A stretch of 64,000 nt of DNA from Castellaniella sp. MT123 (lineage in GTDB: Bacteria > Pseudomonadota > Gammaproteobacteria > Burkholderiales > Burkholderiaceae_B), in assembly GCF_039614765.1 (NCBI RefSeq), contig NZ_CP154879.1:1240001-1304000 (forward strand). The letters run 5' to 3'. Below the pieces are notes generated by a model. That model saw nothing but the letters and a program-made list of their open reading frames with translations, searched no databases and had not been told where the DNA came from. A program made the position numbers and the translations under genes. Of this stretch, positions 47,231-56,191 are shown piece after piece (position 1 is the first letter of the stretch; each line of letters begins with the position of its first letter).

Positions 47231-48130
47231 ATGCTCGGTCTCAGCATCCGCCAGCTTGAAGTCTTCCACGCCGTCGCCTCGACCGGCAGCGTGCGCCGCG
47301 CCGCCGAGCAGTTGTCCCTGACGCAACCAGCCGTCAGCATGGCGCTGAGCGAACTGGAACGACAGCTGGGCAGCACCCTGTTCGACCGCGAGCGCGGCCG
47401 CCTGCACCTGAACGCCCAGGGCGCCGAACAGCTGCCCCGCGCCCGCGAGATCCTGGAGCGGCTGCAGGACATTCAGCGCCAACACCCGGACGCCCAGGGC
47501 GCCCTGAGCGGCGAACTGCGCATCGGCGCCAGCAACACGGTGGGCAACTACCTGGTCGGGGAACTGCTGGGTCCCATCGTCGCCCGGCACCCCCAGGTGG
47601 CGCTGCGCCTGACCGTGGACAATACCCGCGCCATCACGGGCATGCTGCTCGATCACACGATCGACGTGGCCTGCGTCGAAGGGCCGGTGCACCATGCCCA
47701 GCTGGAAACACGGCCCTGGCGCAGCGACGCGTTGGTGGTCTGCGCCGCACCTTCCCATCCGCTGGCCCGGTTGCCCCGGCTACGGATCCAGGATTTCGCG
47801 GGTGCCCACTGGATCCTGCGCGAGCGCGGCTCGGCCACGCGCAGCCTCAGCGAACAGGCGCTGACCGCGCTGCCGCCTGGCCGCATTCTGCTCGAACTGG
47901 GTCAGATCGAAGCCATCAAGCAGGCGGTCATCGCCGGTCTGGGGATCGCCTGCCTGCCCTACGCCGCGACCCTGGACGCCGTGGCCACCGGCCGGCTCCG
48001 GGTGCTGCGCACACCCTTTCTGAATCTGGACCGGCGCCTGTCCATCGTGCTGCACCGCAGCCGATATCGCGGTACGCTGATCGAAGCGTTCCTGCATTCC
48101 CTGGAGGCCGACCCCCATGCCCAAGACTGA
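47231..48130 (+). CDS. yeiE: LysR-type regulator, YeiE-like
   Basis: Transcription factor of 299 residues. The N-terminal winged helix is LEVFHAVASTGSVRRAAEQL plus SLTQPAVSMALSELERQLG. The effector domain keeps GASNTVGNYLVGELLGPI, WILRERGSATRSLSE and IEAIKQAVIAGLGIACLP, which resemble E. coli YeiE closely. It is divergent from yeiH and overlaps the start of the patatin gene by 14 bases, so it may be cotranscribed with it. Confidence 0.88.
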   Translation: MLGLSIRQLEVFHAVASTGSVRRAAEQLSLTQPAVSMALSELERQLGSTLFDRERGRLHLNAQGAEQLPRAREILERLQDIQRQHPDAQGALSGELRIGASNTVGNYLVGELLGPIVARHPQVALRLTVDNTRAITGMLLDHTIDVACVEGPVHHAQLETRPWRSDALVVCAAPSHPLARLPRLRIQDFAGAHWILRERGSATRSLSEQALTALPPGRILLELGQIEAIKQAVIAGLGIACLPYAATLDAVATGRLRVLRTPFLNLDRRLSIVLHRSRYRGTLIEAFLHSLEADPHAQD

Positions 48131-49301
48131 ATCCCGTATCCAGGCTGCTCTCCAAGCCTACGACGTCCGCGCTCTGGTGCTGCAAGGCGGCGGCGCGCTT
48201 GGCGCCTATCAGGCCGGTGTCTTCGAGGGGCTCAATGAAGCCGGCATCAACCTGACGGACCTGGCCGGCATCTCCATCGGTGCACTGAACGTAGCCATCA
48301 TCGCCGGCAATCCGCTCGAAAAGCGGGTGGAACGCCTGCACGAATTCTGGGACACGATCTGCCAACCCTATGCCGGCCCCGGCTCCAATGCCCTGATGGA
48401 GCAAAGCCTCTTTCAGGTCAACGATCTGGCCCGTCAATTCCTGGGCACCGTCCACGCCAGCAGCGCGGTGATGCTCGGGCAGAAAGGCTTCTTTCATCCC
48501 CGCTTTCCACCCGCTGTCCTGTCGCCCACACTGGACCCGACCTGCGTCGGCCACTATGACACGCGCCCCCTGAAGGACACGCTGGAGGCTCTCTGCGACT
48601 TCGACCGCATCAACGACAGCGGGCTGCATGTCTCGGTCGGCGCCGTGAACGTGCGCACGGGCAATTTTGTCTATTTCGACAATCGCAAGATCCGCCTGCG
48701 GGCCGAACACTTCATGGCCTCCGGCGCGCTGCCCCCGGCCTTCCCGGCCATCGAGATCGACGGTGAGTATTATTGGGACGGCGGACTGGTGTCCAACACG
48801 CCGCTGTCCAAGGTTCTGCAGCAATGTCCGGAACGCGACACCCTGGTGTTTCAAGTGGACCTGTGGTCGGCGTGCGGCCCGGCGCCCCGCAGCATGAGCG
48901 AAGTAGGCGACCGCGTCCAGGACATCCGGTATTCCAGCCGGACCCGGTTTGTCACCGACGAAATGCGCGCCCACCGGAAGATGCAGCGGCTGCTGCGCCA
49001 GGTCTTGGATCAGGTCCCGGCCGAATTGCGCGAGAGCGACCCGGCATGCCGGCAGGCAGAGGGGCTGGCCTGCAGCGCGCGCAGTAACGTGATCCACCTG
49101 ATCTACCGCGACAAGCCCTACGAGCAGCATTTCCGCGATTTCCAGTTTGGCCCGGCGACGATGCGCGAACATTGGGCGACCGGACTGCAGGACATCCGCA
49201 AGACGCTGGCGCATCCACATTACCTGTCGATGCCTGACAACGCGGCCGGGTTCGTGACGCACGACGTGCACCGCGACGAAGCCGAAGAAAGCATGCAGTG
49301 A
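48117..49301 (+). CDS. Patatin-like phospholipase
   Basis: Lipid acyl hydrolase of 394 residues with the Ser-Asp dyad. The oxyanion motif is LQGGGALGAYQAGVFEG, the nucleophile elbow GISIG (Ser53), and the Asp motif WDGGLVSNTPL. A C-terminal region with helical repeats (EMRAHRKMQRLLRQVLDQVP) is common in the DUF3734-bearing bacterial patatins. Cellular substrate unknown; it could act on membrane phospholipids or on polyhydroxybutyrate-associated lipid. No signal peptide is visible. Confidence 0.9.
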   Translation: MPKTESRIQAALQAYDVRALVLQGGGALGAYQAGVFEGLNEAGINLTDLAGISIGALNVAIIAGNPLEKRVERLHEFWDTICQPYAGPGSNALMEQSLFQVNDLARQFLGTVHASSAVMLGQKGFFHPRFPPAVLSPTLDPTCVGHYDTRPLKDTLEALCDFDRINDSGLHVSVGAVNVRTGNFVYFDNRKIRLRAEHFMASGALPPAFPAIEIDGEYYWDGGLVSNTPLSKVLQQCPERDTLVFQVDLWSACGPAPRSMSEVGDRVQDIRYSSRTRFVTDEMRAHRKMQRLLRQVLDQVPAELRESDPACRQAEGLACSARSNVIHLIYRDKPYEQHFRDFQFGPATMREHWATGLQDIRKTLAHPHYLSMPDNAAGFVTHDVHRDEAEESMQ

Positions 49302-49316
49302 TGTGTAGCGGGATGC

Positions 49317-50258
49317 TCAGGCCTCGGACAATCTGGGTTGGGCGGACGTCTTCGGGCGCCGGCCCAGCACCACGGCGGCGGCAGCCACCAGAACGGTACC
49401 GGCCACCTGCGGCAGGGTGATGGGCTCGCCCAGGAACGCCCAGGCCAAAAACAGAATCGAAACGGGCCCCAGCAGCCCCAACTGGGCCGTCAAAGGCGCC
49501 CCGATGCGCGCCACCGACCACATGATCATGAAGGTCGGCAACACGGTATTAAGCGTCGCATGGATCAGGGACAGGCCATAGACCGGCCAGGCCTGATCCA
49601 GGCCGGCAACGCCCTTGACCATGAAAAAATGCGCCATGGTCACCCCGGTGGATACCGTCATGGCATAGGCGACCAGCCGCGTCGCGGTCACCCGCTCGAT
49701 CAATTCGCCCGAACCGATCAGGTACAGCGCGTAGGAAAAGGCCGCGCCCAGCACGCAGGCGGACCCCAGAACGACATGCTCGCCCGCCACCGACAGATCG
49801 TCCCAGAACACCAGGGCCACGCCGCCATAGGCCAGGGCCATGGCCAGCCACTGACGCGGCGCGATCGGCTTGCCCAGAAACCAGGCCGAGATCAGCAGCA
49901 CGAAAGTCGGCGCCAGAAACAGAATCAGGCGCTCGAGCCCGGCGGAAATGTACTGCAGCCCGAGAAAATCCAGGAAACTGGACAGGTAATAGCCGATCAC
50001 CCCCAGGATGACCACGCGGACACTGTCGCGCCAGCCCAGGCGCGGCAACAGCCCCCGGCGCGCCCGCAACGCCTGGTGCCATGCGATCGCGGCAAAGAAC
50101 GGCAGCGCCAGCAGCATGCGAAAGCCAATGACGTCCAGCGCGTCCACGCCGTGCAGATACAGCAGTTTGGCAACGATGGCCTTGGCCGAAAATAGTACCG
50201 CCCCCAGCCCGGCCAGCAGAAATCCGGTCCAGAACATGCGCCGTGAAATTTCCGCCAT
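49317..50258 (-). CDS. EamA/DMT-family transporter
   Basis: Inner membrane permease of 313 residues with ten hydrophobic helices arranged as two EamA repeats (GFLLAGLGAVLFSAKAIVAK and LGSACVLGAAFSYALYLIGS). Members export metabolites, but the substrate is not predictable. The start is 7 bases from a TTGCCTAGTCAG site in the divergent gap to the MarR gene, so the two may be coregulated. Confidence 0.88.
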   Translation of the reverse strand: MAEISRRMFWTGFLLAGLGAVLFSAKAIVAKLLYLHGVDALDVIGFRMLLALPFFAAIAWHQALRARRGLLPRLGWRDSVRVVILGVIGYYLSSFLDFLGLQYISAGLERLILFLAPTFVLLISAWFLGKPIAPRQWLAMALAYGGVALVFWDDLSVAGEHVVLGSACVLGAAFSYALYLIGSGELIERVTATRLVAYAMTVSTGVTMAHFFMVKGVAGLDQAWPVYGLSLIHATLNTVLPTFMIMWSVARIGAPLTAQLGLLGPVSILFLAWAFLGEPITLPQVAGTVLVAAAAVVLGRRPKTSAQPRLSEA

Positions 50259-50264
50259 TATTAG

Positions 50265-50276
50265 TTGCCTAGTCAG
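50265..50276. promoter_or_regulatory. Candidate MarR operator, copy 1
   Basis: TTGCCTAGTCAG, an imperfect palindrome around CTAG, between the divergent EamA and MarR genes. An identical 12-mer lies at 50902-50913 before the efflux genes. Confidence 0.65.
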
Positions 50277-50300
50277 TTATTGATGGCGTAGAATTTTATC

Positions 50301-50852
50301 ATGCAAGAACCTTCCTCCCAGCATCCCGAAAACCCGGACCCCATATCGGCTCGCGCCTCATCCGGCTGTTTTTACAGCGACAGCCCCGGCGAACTAACGG
50401 CGGACCGCAATGTCGGCCTGCTCATACGGCACCTGCACGTCTTGCTGCACCGGGTCCTCGACCTGCGCACCCAGCCAATGGGGCTGACGGCGAACCAATG
50501 GCGTCCGCTACTGCTGATCCAGCACAAAGGCATCGACACGCCCGCCGAACTGGCGCGCGCCATCAACGTGGACAGTGGGGCCATCACCCGCATGCTGGAC
50601 CGCCTGGAGGCCAAGGGCTTCCTGCGCCGCGAACGCATTCCCGAGGACCGCCGGGTCGTGAAGGTCGTGCTCACAGATGCGGGACATGCGCTGACCGATC
50701 AGATCATGCCCATCATCGCCGATGTCCTGAATCAGCAGCTTCAGGGATTTTCCGAAGACGAGATCCGCATGCTGCTGGCTTTGCTCAAGCGCATGATCGC
50801 CAACGGAGAAAACACCCTGCGGCAAGCCAGCGGTTCCGTCTCCGCCGACTGA
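50301..50852 (+). CDS. MarR-family transcriptional regulator
   Basis: Winged-helix repressor of 183 residues. LTANQWRPLLLIQHKGIDTP, LARAINVDSGAITRMLDRLE and RERIPEDRRVVKVVLTDAGH are the MarR helix and wing. The N-terminal ~30 residues are an extension. It precedes an OMF-EmrA-EmrB operon and is flanked by two identical operator candidates. It most likely represses the efflux genes until a phenolic or drug ligand binds, by analogy with EmrR. Confidence 0.93.
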   Translation: MQEPSSQHPENPDPISARASSGCFYSDSPGELTADRNVGLLIRHLHVLLHRVLDLRTQPMGLTANQWRPLLLIQHKGIDTPAELARAINVDSGAITRMLDRLEAKGFLRRERIPEDRRVVKVVLTDAGHALTDQIMPIIADVLNQQLQGFSEDEIRMLLALLKRMIANGENTLRQASGSVSAD

Positions 50853-50901
50853 AGCCCGGAACGCTCCCCGACGATGAAGCCGGATACATCCCACATTACA
50901 A

Positions 50902-50913
50902 TTGCCTAGTCAG
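50902..50913. promoter_or_regulatory. Candidate MarR operator, copy 2
   Basis: TTGCCTAGTCAG followed by ATATAGACT, 39 bases before the outer membrane factor gene. The overlap with a TATAGA -10-like box fits repression. Confidence 0.65.
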
Positions 50914-50951
50914 ATATAGACTCGATCAACTACTTTCAGTTTTCTGTCAGC

Positions 50952-52412
50952 ATGAAACCTTTCATCCCCCTGCTGCTGGTTCTGTCCCTGTCGGCCTGCG
51001 CGCCCATGGATCCGGGCGCACCCGCCGTACAGACACTCACCGGCACCCAACTCGACCTGCACGGCGATCAGGCCGTGGCCTGGCCCCAGGGTCACTGGTG
51101 GACGCGATACCAGGATTCGCAACTGGACGGGCTGATCGACCAGGCCTTGCTGGCCAATCCCTCGCTTCAGGTGGCGACCGCCCGCGTACAGGCCGCGCAA
51201 GCGGCAGCCAAAGGCGCACGGGCCTTGCAGTGGCCACAGGTGAACGCCAATTTCCACGCGACCCGCGGGCTCTATAGCGAGAATTACATCTACCCGCCCC
51301 CAATGGGCGGTTCCTACCAGACCGACGCCGGGCTGGGACTGCAGATGGACTTCAACCTGGATCTGTGGGGCAAGCAGCGGGCACTCGCCCAGGCGGCGGG
51401 TGAACGGGCCGTGGCGGCGCAGGCGATGCGCCAGCAGGCGCGTGTACTGCTGGTGTCCGCCGTGGCCCAGGCCTATTTCCAGCTGCAGGACGCCCTGGCC
51501 CAGGCCCAGGCCATCGAAGACATCGTCGGCAAGCTGCAGGAAGCCCTGAACATCACCCGCGACCGCTACAAGAATGGCCTGGGTATCCAGGTCGACGTCG
51601 ATCAGGCGGATTCGGCCGTCTCCTCGGCCCAGGTCCAGCTCAGCCAGGCGCGCAACAACGTCCAGCTGCTGCACCACCAACTGAGCGCCCTGCTGGGGAA
51701 ATCCCCGGAACAGTTGCCGGCAATCCAGGCCCGCACGCATCAGGGGCTGCCCGCCAGCGTGCCGGCGCACATGCCCATGGCGCTGCTGGGCCGGCGAGCC
51801 GACATCGTGGCGGCCCGCCTGCAGGCTGAAGCCGCTGGCGCCGAAGTCTCGGCCGCCAAGGCGGACTTCCTGCCCAATGTGGATCTGTCGGCCGCGGCGA
51901 GCTATCTGTCCCTGGGCCTGGACAAACTCATTCGCAGCAGCAGCGAAAACACCAGCGTCGGCCCCGTCATCACGCTGCCCATCTTCAACGCCGGCGCGCT
52001 CAATGCCAGACTCAGCGGGCAGCGGGCCGCGCGCGACATCGCCATTGCCCAGTACAACGAAACCGTGCTGGGGGCGATCCGCGAAGTCGCCGACGCCAGT
52101 GCCTCGATCCACTCGCTGCACGAGCAGATCGGCCACCAGGAAGCCAGCCTTAAGGCCATCACCTCGGCCTACGACGTGGCACTGGATCGCTACAAGGCCG
52201 GCCTGGGAAATTTCGTGCAGGTGCTGCTGGCCCAGAGCGAAGCCCTGAAGCAGACGGTCCAGACTACGGATCTGCATGCCCGCGCCTACATCCTGGATGT
52301 CCAGCTGGCGACGGCGCTGGGCGGCGGCTATATCGAACCCGCTTCAGCCTCCGCCACACCGTCTTCCGCCCCATCCTCGCCCAGCCAGACGACCCCGACT
52401 TCCACCGACTGA
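50952..52412 (+). CDS. Outer membrane efflux lipoprotein, NodT/OprM type
   Basis: TolC-like outer membrane channel of a tripartite pump, 486 residues. The lipobox is LSLSAC. Two structural repeats are seen: LARQPSL-type LANPSLQVATARVQAAQAAA in the first, and SVGPVITLPIFNAGALNARL with ALDRYKAGLGNFVQVLLAQS in the second. The C-terminus is a Ser/Pro/Thr-rich tail. It is followed 12 bases later by emrA. Confidence 0.93.
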   Translation: MKPFIPLLLVLSLSACAPMDPGAPAVQTLTGTQLDLHGDQAVAWPQGHWWTRYQDSQLDGLIDQALLANPSLQVATARVQAAQAAAKGARALQWPQVNANFHATRGLYSENYIYPPPMGGSYQTDAGLGLQMDFNLDLWGKQRALAQAAGERAVAAQAMRQQARVLLVSAVAQAYFQLQDALAQAQAIEDIVGKLQEALNITRDRYKNGLGIQVDVDQADSAVSSAQVQLSQARNNVQLLHHQLSALLGKSPEQLPAIQARTHQGLPASVPAHMPMALLGRRADIVAARLQAEAAGAEVSAAKADFLPNVDLSAAASYLSLGLDKLIRSSSENTSVGPVITLPIFNAGALNARLSGQRAARDIAIAQYNETVLGAIREVADASASIHSLHEQIGHQEASLKAITSAYDVALDRYKAGLGNFVQVLLAQSEALKQTVQTTDLHARAYILDVQLATALGGGYIEPASASATPSSAPSSPSQTTPTSTD

Positions 52413-52424
52413 ACCCGATATATC

Positions 52425-53627
52425 ATGACTGCAACCAGTTCCGCCCCACAATCCGCGCGCAAACGTCTGCTCCTGGGCGCGACCGCTGTCTTCATCCTGA
52501 TCGCCGTGCTTTACGGCATCTGGTGGGCGATCTTCGCCTCGCACTACGAATCGACGGATGATGCCTACGTCCATGGCAACCTGGTGTCCGTCAGTGCCCA
52601 GATTCCGGGCACCGTGGTGAGCATCGGCGCCGATGACACCCAGACGGTCACCCAGGGTGCGCACCTGATCACCCTGGACGGCAGCGACACCGAAATCGCC
52701 CTGGCTCAGGCCGAGGCCGCCCTGGCACAGACCGTGCGCCATACCCAGACCCTGTTCGTGCAGAACGATACCCTGGCCGCCGACGTTGCCGTGGGCGAAG
52801 CCAACGTCGAGCAAGCCGACACTCTGCTGCACAAGGCCCAGAACGATCTGCAGCGGCGCAACGCCCTGCGCGGCTCGGGCGGGGTCAGCGGCGAAGAGCT
52901 GCTGCATGCCCAGGTCGCCGTGAAGTCCGCCCAGGCCAGCCTGGCGCAGGCGCGGGCCGGTCTGGCGGCCTCCAAGGCCAAGCTGGCGACCAATCAGGCC
53001 CTGACCCGTGGCAGCACCGTCGCCACGCATCCCGACGTCCTGCAGGCCGCCGACCGGGTCCGTCAAGCCTGGCTGGCCCAGGAACGCATCCGCGTGCCGG
53101 CCCCTGTGACAGGCATGGTGGCCCAGCGGTCCGTGCAACTGGGGCAGCGCATCCAGCCCGGCACGCCGCTGATGACGATCGTGCCGCTGAATTCCCTGTG
53201 GGTGGAAGCCAACTTCAAGGAAAACCAACTGCACGCCATGAAGCCAGGCCAGAAGGTCTCCCTGGTTTCGGACCTGTATGGTAGCGACGTCACCTACCAC
53301 GGCACTGTGGTGGGGGTATCGGCCGGCAGCGGCAGCGCCTTCGCCCTGCTGCCCGCGCAAAACGCCAGCGGCAACTGGATCAAGGTCATCCAGCGTGTGC
53401 CGGTGCGCATCGAGCTAGATCCGAAGGAACTGCAGGAACACCCGCTGCGCGTCGGCCTGTCCATGACGGTGGACGTCGATCTGTCCAGCACGCCGAAACA
53501 ATCCCCGAACCAGTTCGCCGCACAGAGCACCGACAAGCCGGTCCTGAGCACACCGGTCTACGATCATGACCCCGCCCAGGTCGATGCCGCGATCAAGCGG
53601 ATCATCCAGGACAACCTGGCATCATGA
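52425..53627 (+). CDS. emrA: Multidrug efflux membrane fusion protein, EmrA type
   Basis: HlyD/EmrA-family periplasmic adaptor of 400 residues. One N-terminal membrane helix (LLLGATAVFILIAVLYGIWW) is followed by the first biotinyl-lipoyl half (STDDAYVHGNLVSVSAQIPG). Next comes a coiled-coil hairpin (about 85-200, Ala/Gln-rich) and then IRVPAPVTGMVAQRSVQLGQ and the beta-barrel with VEANFKENQLHAMKPGQ. The stop overlaps the emrB start (ATGA). Confidence 0.94.
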   Translation: MTATSSAPQSARKRLLLGATAVFILIAVLYGIWWAIFASHYESTDDAYVHGNLVSVSAQIPGTVVSIGADDTQTVTQGAHLITLDGSDTEIALAQAEAALAQTVRHTQTLFVQNDTLAADVAVGEANVEQADTLLHKAQNDLQRRNALRGSGGVSGEELLHAQVAVKSAQASLAQARAGLAASKAKLATNQALTRGSTVATHPDVLQAADRVRQAWLAQERIRVPAPVTGMVAQRSVQLGQRIQPGTPLMTIVPLNSLWVEANFKENQLHAMKPGQKVSLVSDLYGSDVTYHGTVVGVSAGSGSAFALLPAQNASGNWIKVIQRVPVRIELDPKELQEHPLRVGLSMTVDVDLSSTPKQSPNQFAAQSTDKPVLSTPVYDHDPAQVDAAIKRIIQDNLAS

Positions 53628-55234
53628 GCGCTACCCTCGCCCAGGCCGACGACGCGGCGCTCCCTGCCGCGCCCCCGGGCCGCCCCCCCGAAGGCGGCCA
53701 CCCGCCGCTGGAAGGCAGCGCCCGCGCCTTCGGCACGATCGCCCTGTCGGCCGCCGTGTTCATGAATGTCCTGGATTCGTCCATCGCCAACGTGTCGATC
53801 CCGACCATCGCCGGCGACCTGGGCGTCAGCACCACCCAGGGCACCTGGGTGATCACGTCCTTTGCCGTGGCCAACGCCATCACGGTCCCCCTGACCGGAT
53901 GGCTGACCCAGCGCTTCGGCCAGGTGCGCCTGTTCGTCCTCGCCACGCTGCTGTTCGTGCTCAGTTCCTGGCTGTGCGGCTTTGCCTGGTCGTTCGAATC
54001 CTTGGTGTTCTTCCGCGTGCTGCAAGGCGCGGTCGCCGGGCCGATGATCCCGCTATCCCAGGCCCTGATGCTCTCGAGCTATCCACGAGCCAAGGCAGGC
54101 ATGGCGCTGGCCCTCTGGTCCATGACCATCCTGGTCGGCCCCATCGCCGGGCCGCTGCTGGGTGGCTGGATTTCGGACAATTATTCCTGGTCCTGGATCT
54201 TCTACATCAACATCCCGATAGGCCTGGTCGCCGCCTGGGCGTCCTGGCAGGTCTATAAATCCCGCGACTCCCTGCGCACCCATCGGCCCATCGACCGCAT
54301 GGGGCTTTTCCTGCTGGTCCTCTGGGTCGGCGCCCTGCAGGTGATGCTGGACAAGGGCAAGGATCTGGACTGGTTTGCCAGCCCGCTGATCTGCATCCTG
54401 GCCGTCGTGTCAGTCGTGGCCCTCATCTATTTCGTGATCTGGGAACTGACCGCCGCCCACCCGGTCGTCGACCTGACCCTGTTCATGCAGCGCAATTTCA
54501 CGGCCGGCACGGTCTCCCTGTCGATCGCCTATGGGGTCTTTTTCGGCACGGTGGTGCTGTTGCCCCTGTGGCTGCAGAACACCATGGGCTACACGGCCAC
54601 CTGGGCCGGCGTGGCGGCGGCGCCCGTCGGCATCCTGGCCATCATCATGTCGCCCATCGTGGGCCAGCTGCTGGCCCGCAACGACCCACGCCGGATCGCC
54701 ACGTTCGCCTTCCTGATCTTTTCCCTGATCAGTTACATGCGGGCGCAGTACAACACCAACGTCGACCTGTTCGGCGTCATGCTGCCCACCTTCATCCAGG
54801 GCGCGGCCATGGCCACGTTCTTCATCCCGTTGACGACGATCTCGCTGTCCGGCCTGCGACCCGACCGGATCCCGGCCGCCGCCGGGCTGACCAACTTCGT
54901 CCGGCTGGTGTGCGGGGCATTCGGCACCTCGATCACGACCACGCTGTGGGACAACCGCGCCATCATGCACCACGCGCGCCTGACGGAAGTCGCCCGCCCT
55001 GGCGAACCGGCCTTCGACCACATCATGGGTGGTCTGCGGAACCTGGGGGTCGACCCGCTGCATGGCGCAGCCATGCTGGACCAGGTCATCAATCAGCAAG
55101 CCTACACCATGTCGGCGACCGACTTCTTCTACGCCTCGGCCCTGATCTTCCTGATCCTGATCGGGCTTATCTGGCTGGCGCGTCCGAAGACGGCGGATCA
55201 CGGCGGCGGAAGTGCGGCGGCGGGGGCGCACTGA
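53624..55234 (+). CDS. emrB: Multidrug efflux MFS transporter, EmrB type (DHA2)
   Basis: Drug:H+ antiporter of 536 residues with 14 predicted membrane helices. Motif C-like GAVAGPMIPLSQALMLSSYP and LDSSIANVSIPTIAGDLG with NAITVPLTGWLTQRFGQVRL identify the DHA2/EmrB family. It forms a tripartite pump with the preceding adaptor and outer membrane factor. The N-terminal 40 residues are Pro/Ala-rich and cytoplasmic. Confidence 0.95.
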   Translation: MSATLAQADDAALPAAPPGRPPEGGHPPLEGSARAFGTIALSAAVFMNVLDSSIANVSIPTIAGDLGVSTTQGTWVITSFAVANAITVPLTGWLTQRFGQVRLFVLATLLFVLSSWLCGFAWSFESLVFFRVLQGAVAGPMIPLSQALMLSSYPRAKAGMALALWSMTILVGPIAGPLLGGWISDNYSWSWIFYINIPIGLVAAWASWQVYKSRDSLRTHRPIDRMGLFLLVLWVGALQVMLDKGKDLDWFASPLICILAVVSVVALIYFVIWELTAAHPVVDLTLFMQRNFTAGTVSLSIAYGVFFGTVVLLPLWLQNTMGYTATWAGVAAAPVGILAIIMSPIVGQLLARNDPRRIATFAFLIFSLISYMRAQYNTNVDLFGVMLPTFIQGAAMATFFIPLTTISLSGLRPDRIPAAAGLTNFVRLVCGAFGTSITTTLWDNRAIMHHARLTEVARPGEPAFDHIMGGLRNLGVDPLHGAAMLDQVINQQAYTMSATDFFYASALIFLILIGLIWLARPKTADHGGGSAAAGAH

Positions 55235-55285
55235 GGCTCGGTGCATGCTCCACAAACCGCGCGGGACGTGACCCGCCCAGGCCAT

Positions 55286-55315
55286 TTGCGGACCCAGAAA
55301 AAATTATGCTATAGT
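55286..55315 (+). promoter_or_regulatory. Promoter of tRNA-Asn
   Basis: TTGCGG (-35) and TATAGT (-10) with an 18-base spacer, 17 bases before the mature tRNA 5' end. Confidence 0.6.
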
Positions 55316-55331
55316 TTCGCTTCTTCGCAGT

Positions 55332-55407
55332 TCCCCGATAGCTCAGTCGGTAGAGCGACGGACTGTTAATCCGCAGGTCCCAGGTTCGAGCCCTGGTCGG
55401 GGAGCCA
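55332..55407 (+). tRNA. tRNA-Asn (anticodon GTT)
   Basis: 76 bases with a complete cloverleaf. The acceptor stem is TCCCCGA/TCGGGGA, the D-loop region TAGCTCAGTCGGTAGAGC, the anticodon loop CTGTTAA with GTT, and the T-arm CCAGGTTCGAGCCCTGG. Discriminator G and CCA are encoded. It is a possible integration site, given the integrase-like remnant downstream. Confidence 0.98.
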
Positions 55408-55440
55408 CAGAATACCAAGCGTAAATGCTTGAAAAGCTTG

Positions 55441-55477
55441 AAAAATAACGCCTCTTTCGTAGGGGCGTTATTTTTTT
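55441..55477 (+). terminator. Rho-independent terminator after tRNA-Asn
   Basis: Stem AAAATAACGCC / GGCGTTATTTT (11 bp) with an 11-base loop and a following T-tract. It lies 34 bases after the tRNA. Confidence 0.92.
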
Positions 55478-55744
55478 GTCTGGTCAACCCCCCAATTTGG
55501 GTGCTTTGATAGTGCAAATGATAGCGCTGCTATCAATGGGCTTGCTGCACCGGCAACGGCACGCACTTTGAAGGTGGGAAGACATGCCTCAACAATTAAA
55601 GTCGAGCCCGCGCAGGCAACTGCTCGACCTCCATATACGCCTATGTCACTCAACTTTCAGGGACATAGCCGTGACAACTTGCCATCTCGACCAGCACCAC
55701 CCGCTAGCATTCGTCGGCCACCCGGGCCAGGCAGGAGGTGCACA
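55478..55744. other. Gene-poor stretch downstream of tRNA-Asn
   Basis: No convincing gene. It contains the inverted repeat TGATAGC-GCT-GCTATCA (55519-55535), with a further TGATAGTGC at 55508. Such TGATAGC/GCTATCA pairs resemble operators of toxin-antitoxin genes, but no toxin or antitoxin frame is seen. It looks like degraded accessory DNA. Confidence 0.5.
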
Positions 55745-55876
55745 ATGAGCACACGCCTACCTCAGCCCTTTCGCTACCGTGGTCGCTGGCGCGCCCAGGT
55801 CACGCTCAAAAACGGCGAACGCCCCAGCGAGGACTTTGACACGTTCGCACACCTAATGCGACTGATGGGGCGCTGA
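55745..55876 (+). pseudogene. Short frame resembling an integrase N-terminus, likely remnant
   Basis: 43 codons from ATG 55745 behind a near-perfect ribosome site (GGCAGGAGGTGCACA). The protein (MSTRLPQPFRYRGRWRAQVT, then LKNGERPSEDFDTFAHLMRL) resembles the N-terminal DNA-arm domain of tyrosine recombinases, with the rest missing. Its position 338 bases past a tRNA gene is typical for an integrase. It could also be a genuine small protein, since the start signals are intact. No catalytic domain follows. Confidence 0.4.
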
Positions 55877-55920
55877 AGACATGAGCGCTGACAGCCGGGA
55901 AAGACCGGCACCCCAAATGC

Positions 55921-55955
55921 AAAAAAGCCGCCCCAGTCTTACTTGGAACGGCCTT
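55921..55955 (-). terminator. Rho-independent terminator after cspA
   Basis: Read on the minus strand, GCCGTTCC pairs with GGGGCGGC (two G-U pairs, 8 bp) and is followed by six T. It lies about 27 bases after the cold-shock gene stop. Confidence 0.8.
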
Positions 55956-55981
55956 TCTAAGCTAGCTGCTAGCTAGTCGTA

Positions 55982-56191
55982 TCAGATCACCTGGATCTGC
56001 ATTGCGCAGGGGCCTTTCTGCCCAGCGCCAGTAACAAACGAAACTCGCTGGTTCTCTTCCAGGCTTTTGTGGCCGGAGCCCTGAATTTCGCTGTAGTGCG
56101 CGAAGAGATCCTTGCCGCCTGACTCGGGCATGATAAAGCCGAAGCCCTTGTCATTGTTGAACCACTTCACGATACCGATTTCTGTTTTCAA
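55982..56191 (-). CDS. cspA: Cold-shock domain protein (CspA family)
   Basis: RNA/ssDNA-binding chaperone of 69 residues, a single OB fold. [20 protein letters not shown] contains RNP1 (KGFGFI), and [12 protein letters not shown] is an RNP2-like block (usually DVFVH; here DLFAH). [13 protein letters not shown] ends it. The start codon is TTG (56189-56191) behind AGGA, an unusual start for an abundant protein. It is preceded by a long region with no other gene, probably its mRNA leader. Confidence 0.93.
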   Translation of the reverse strand: MKTEIGIVKWFNNDKGFGFIMPESGGKDLFAHYSEIQGSGHKSLEENQRVSFVTGAGQKGPCAMQIQVI

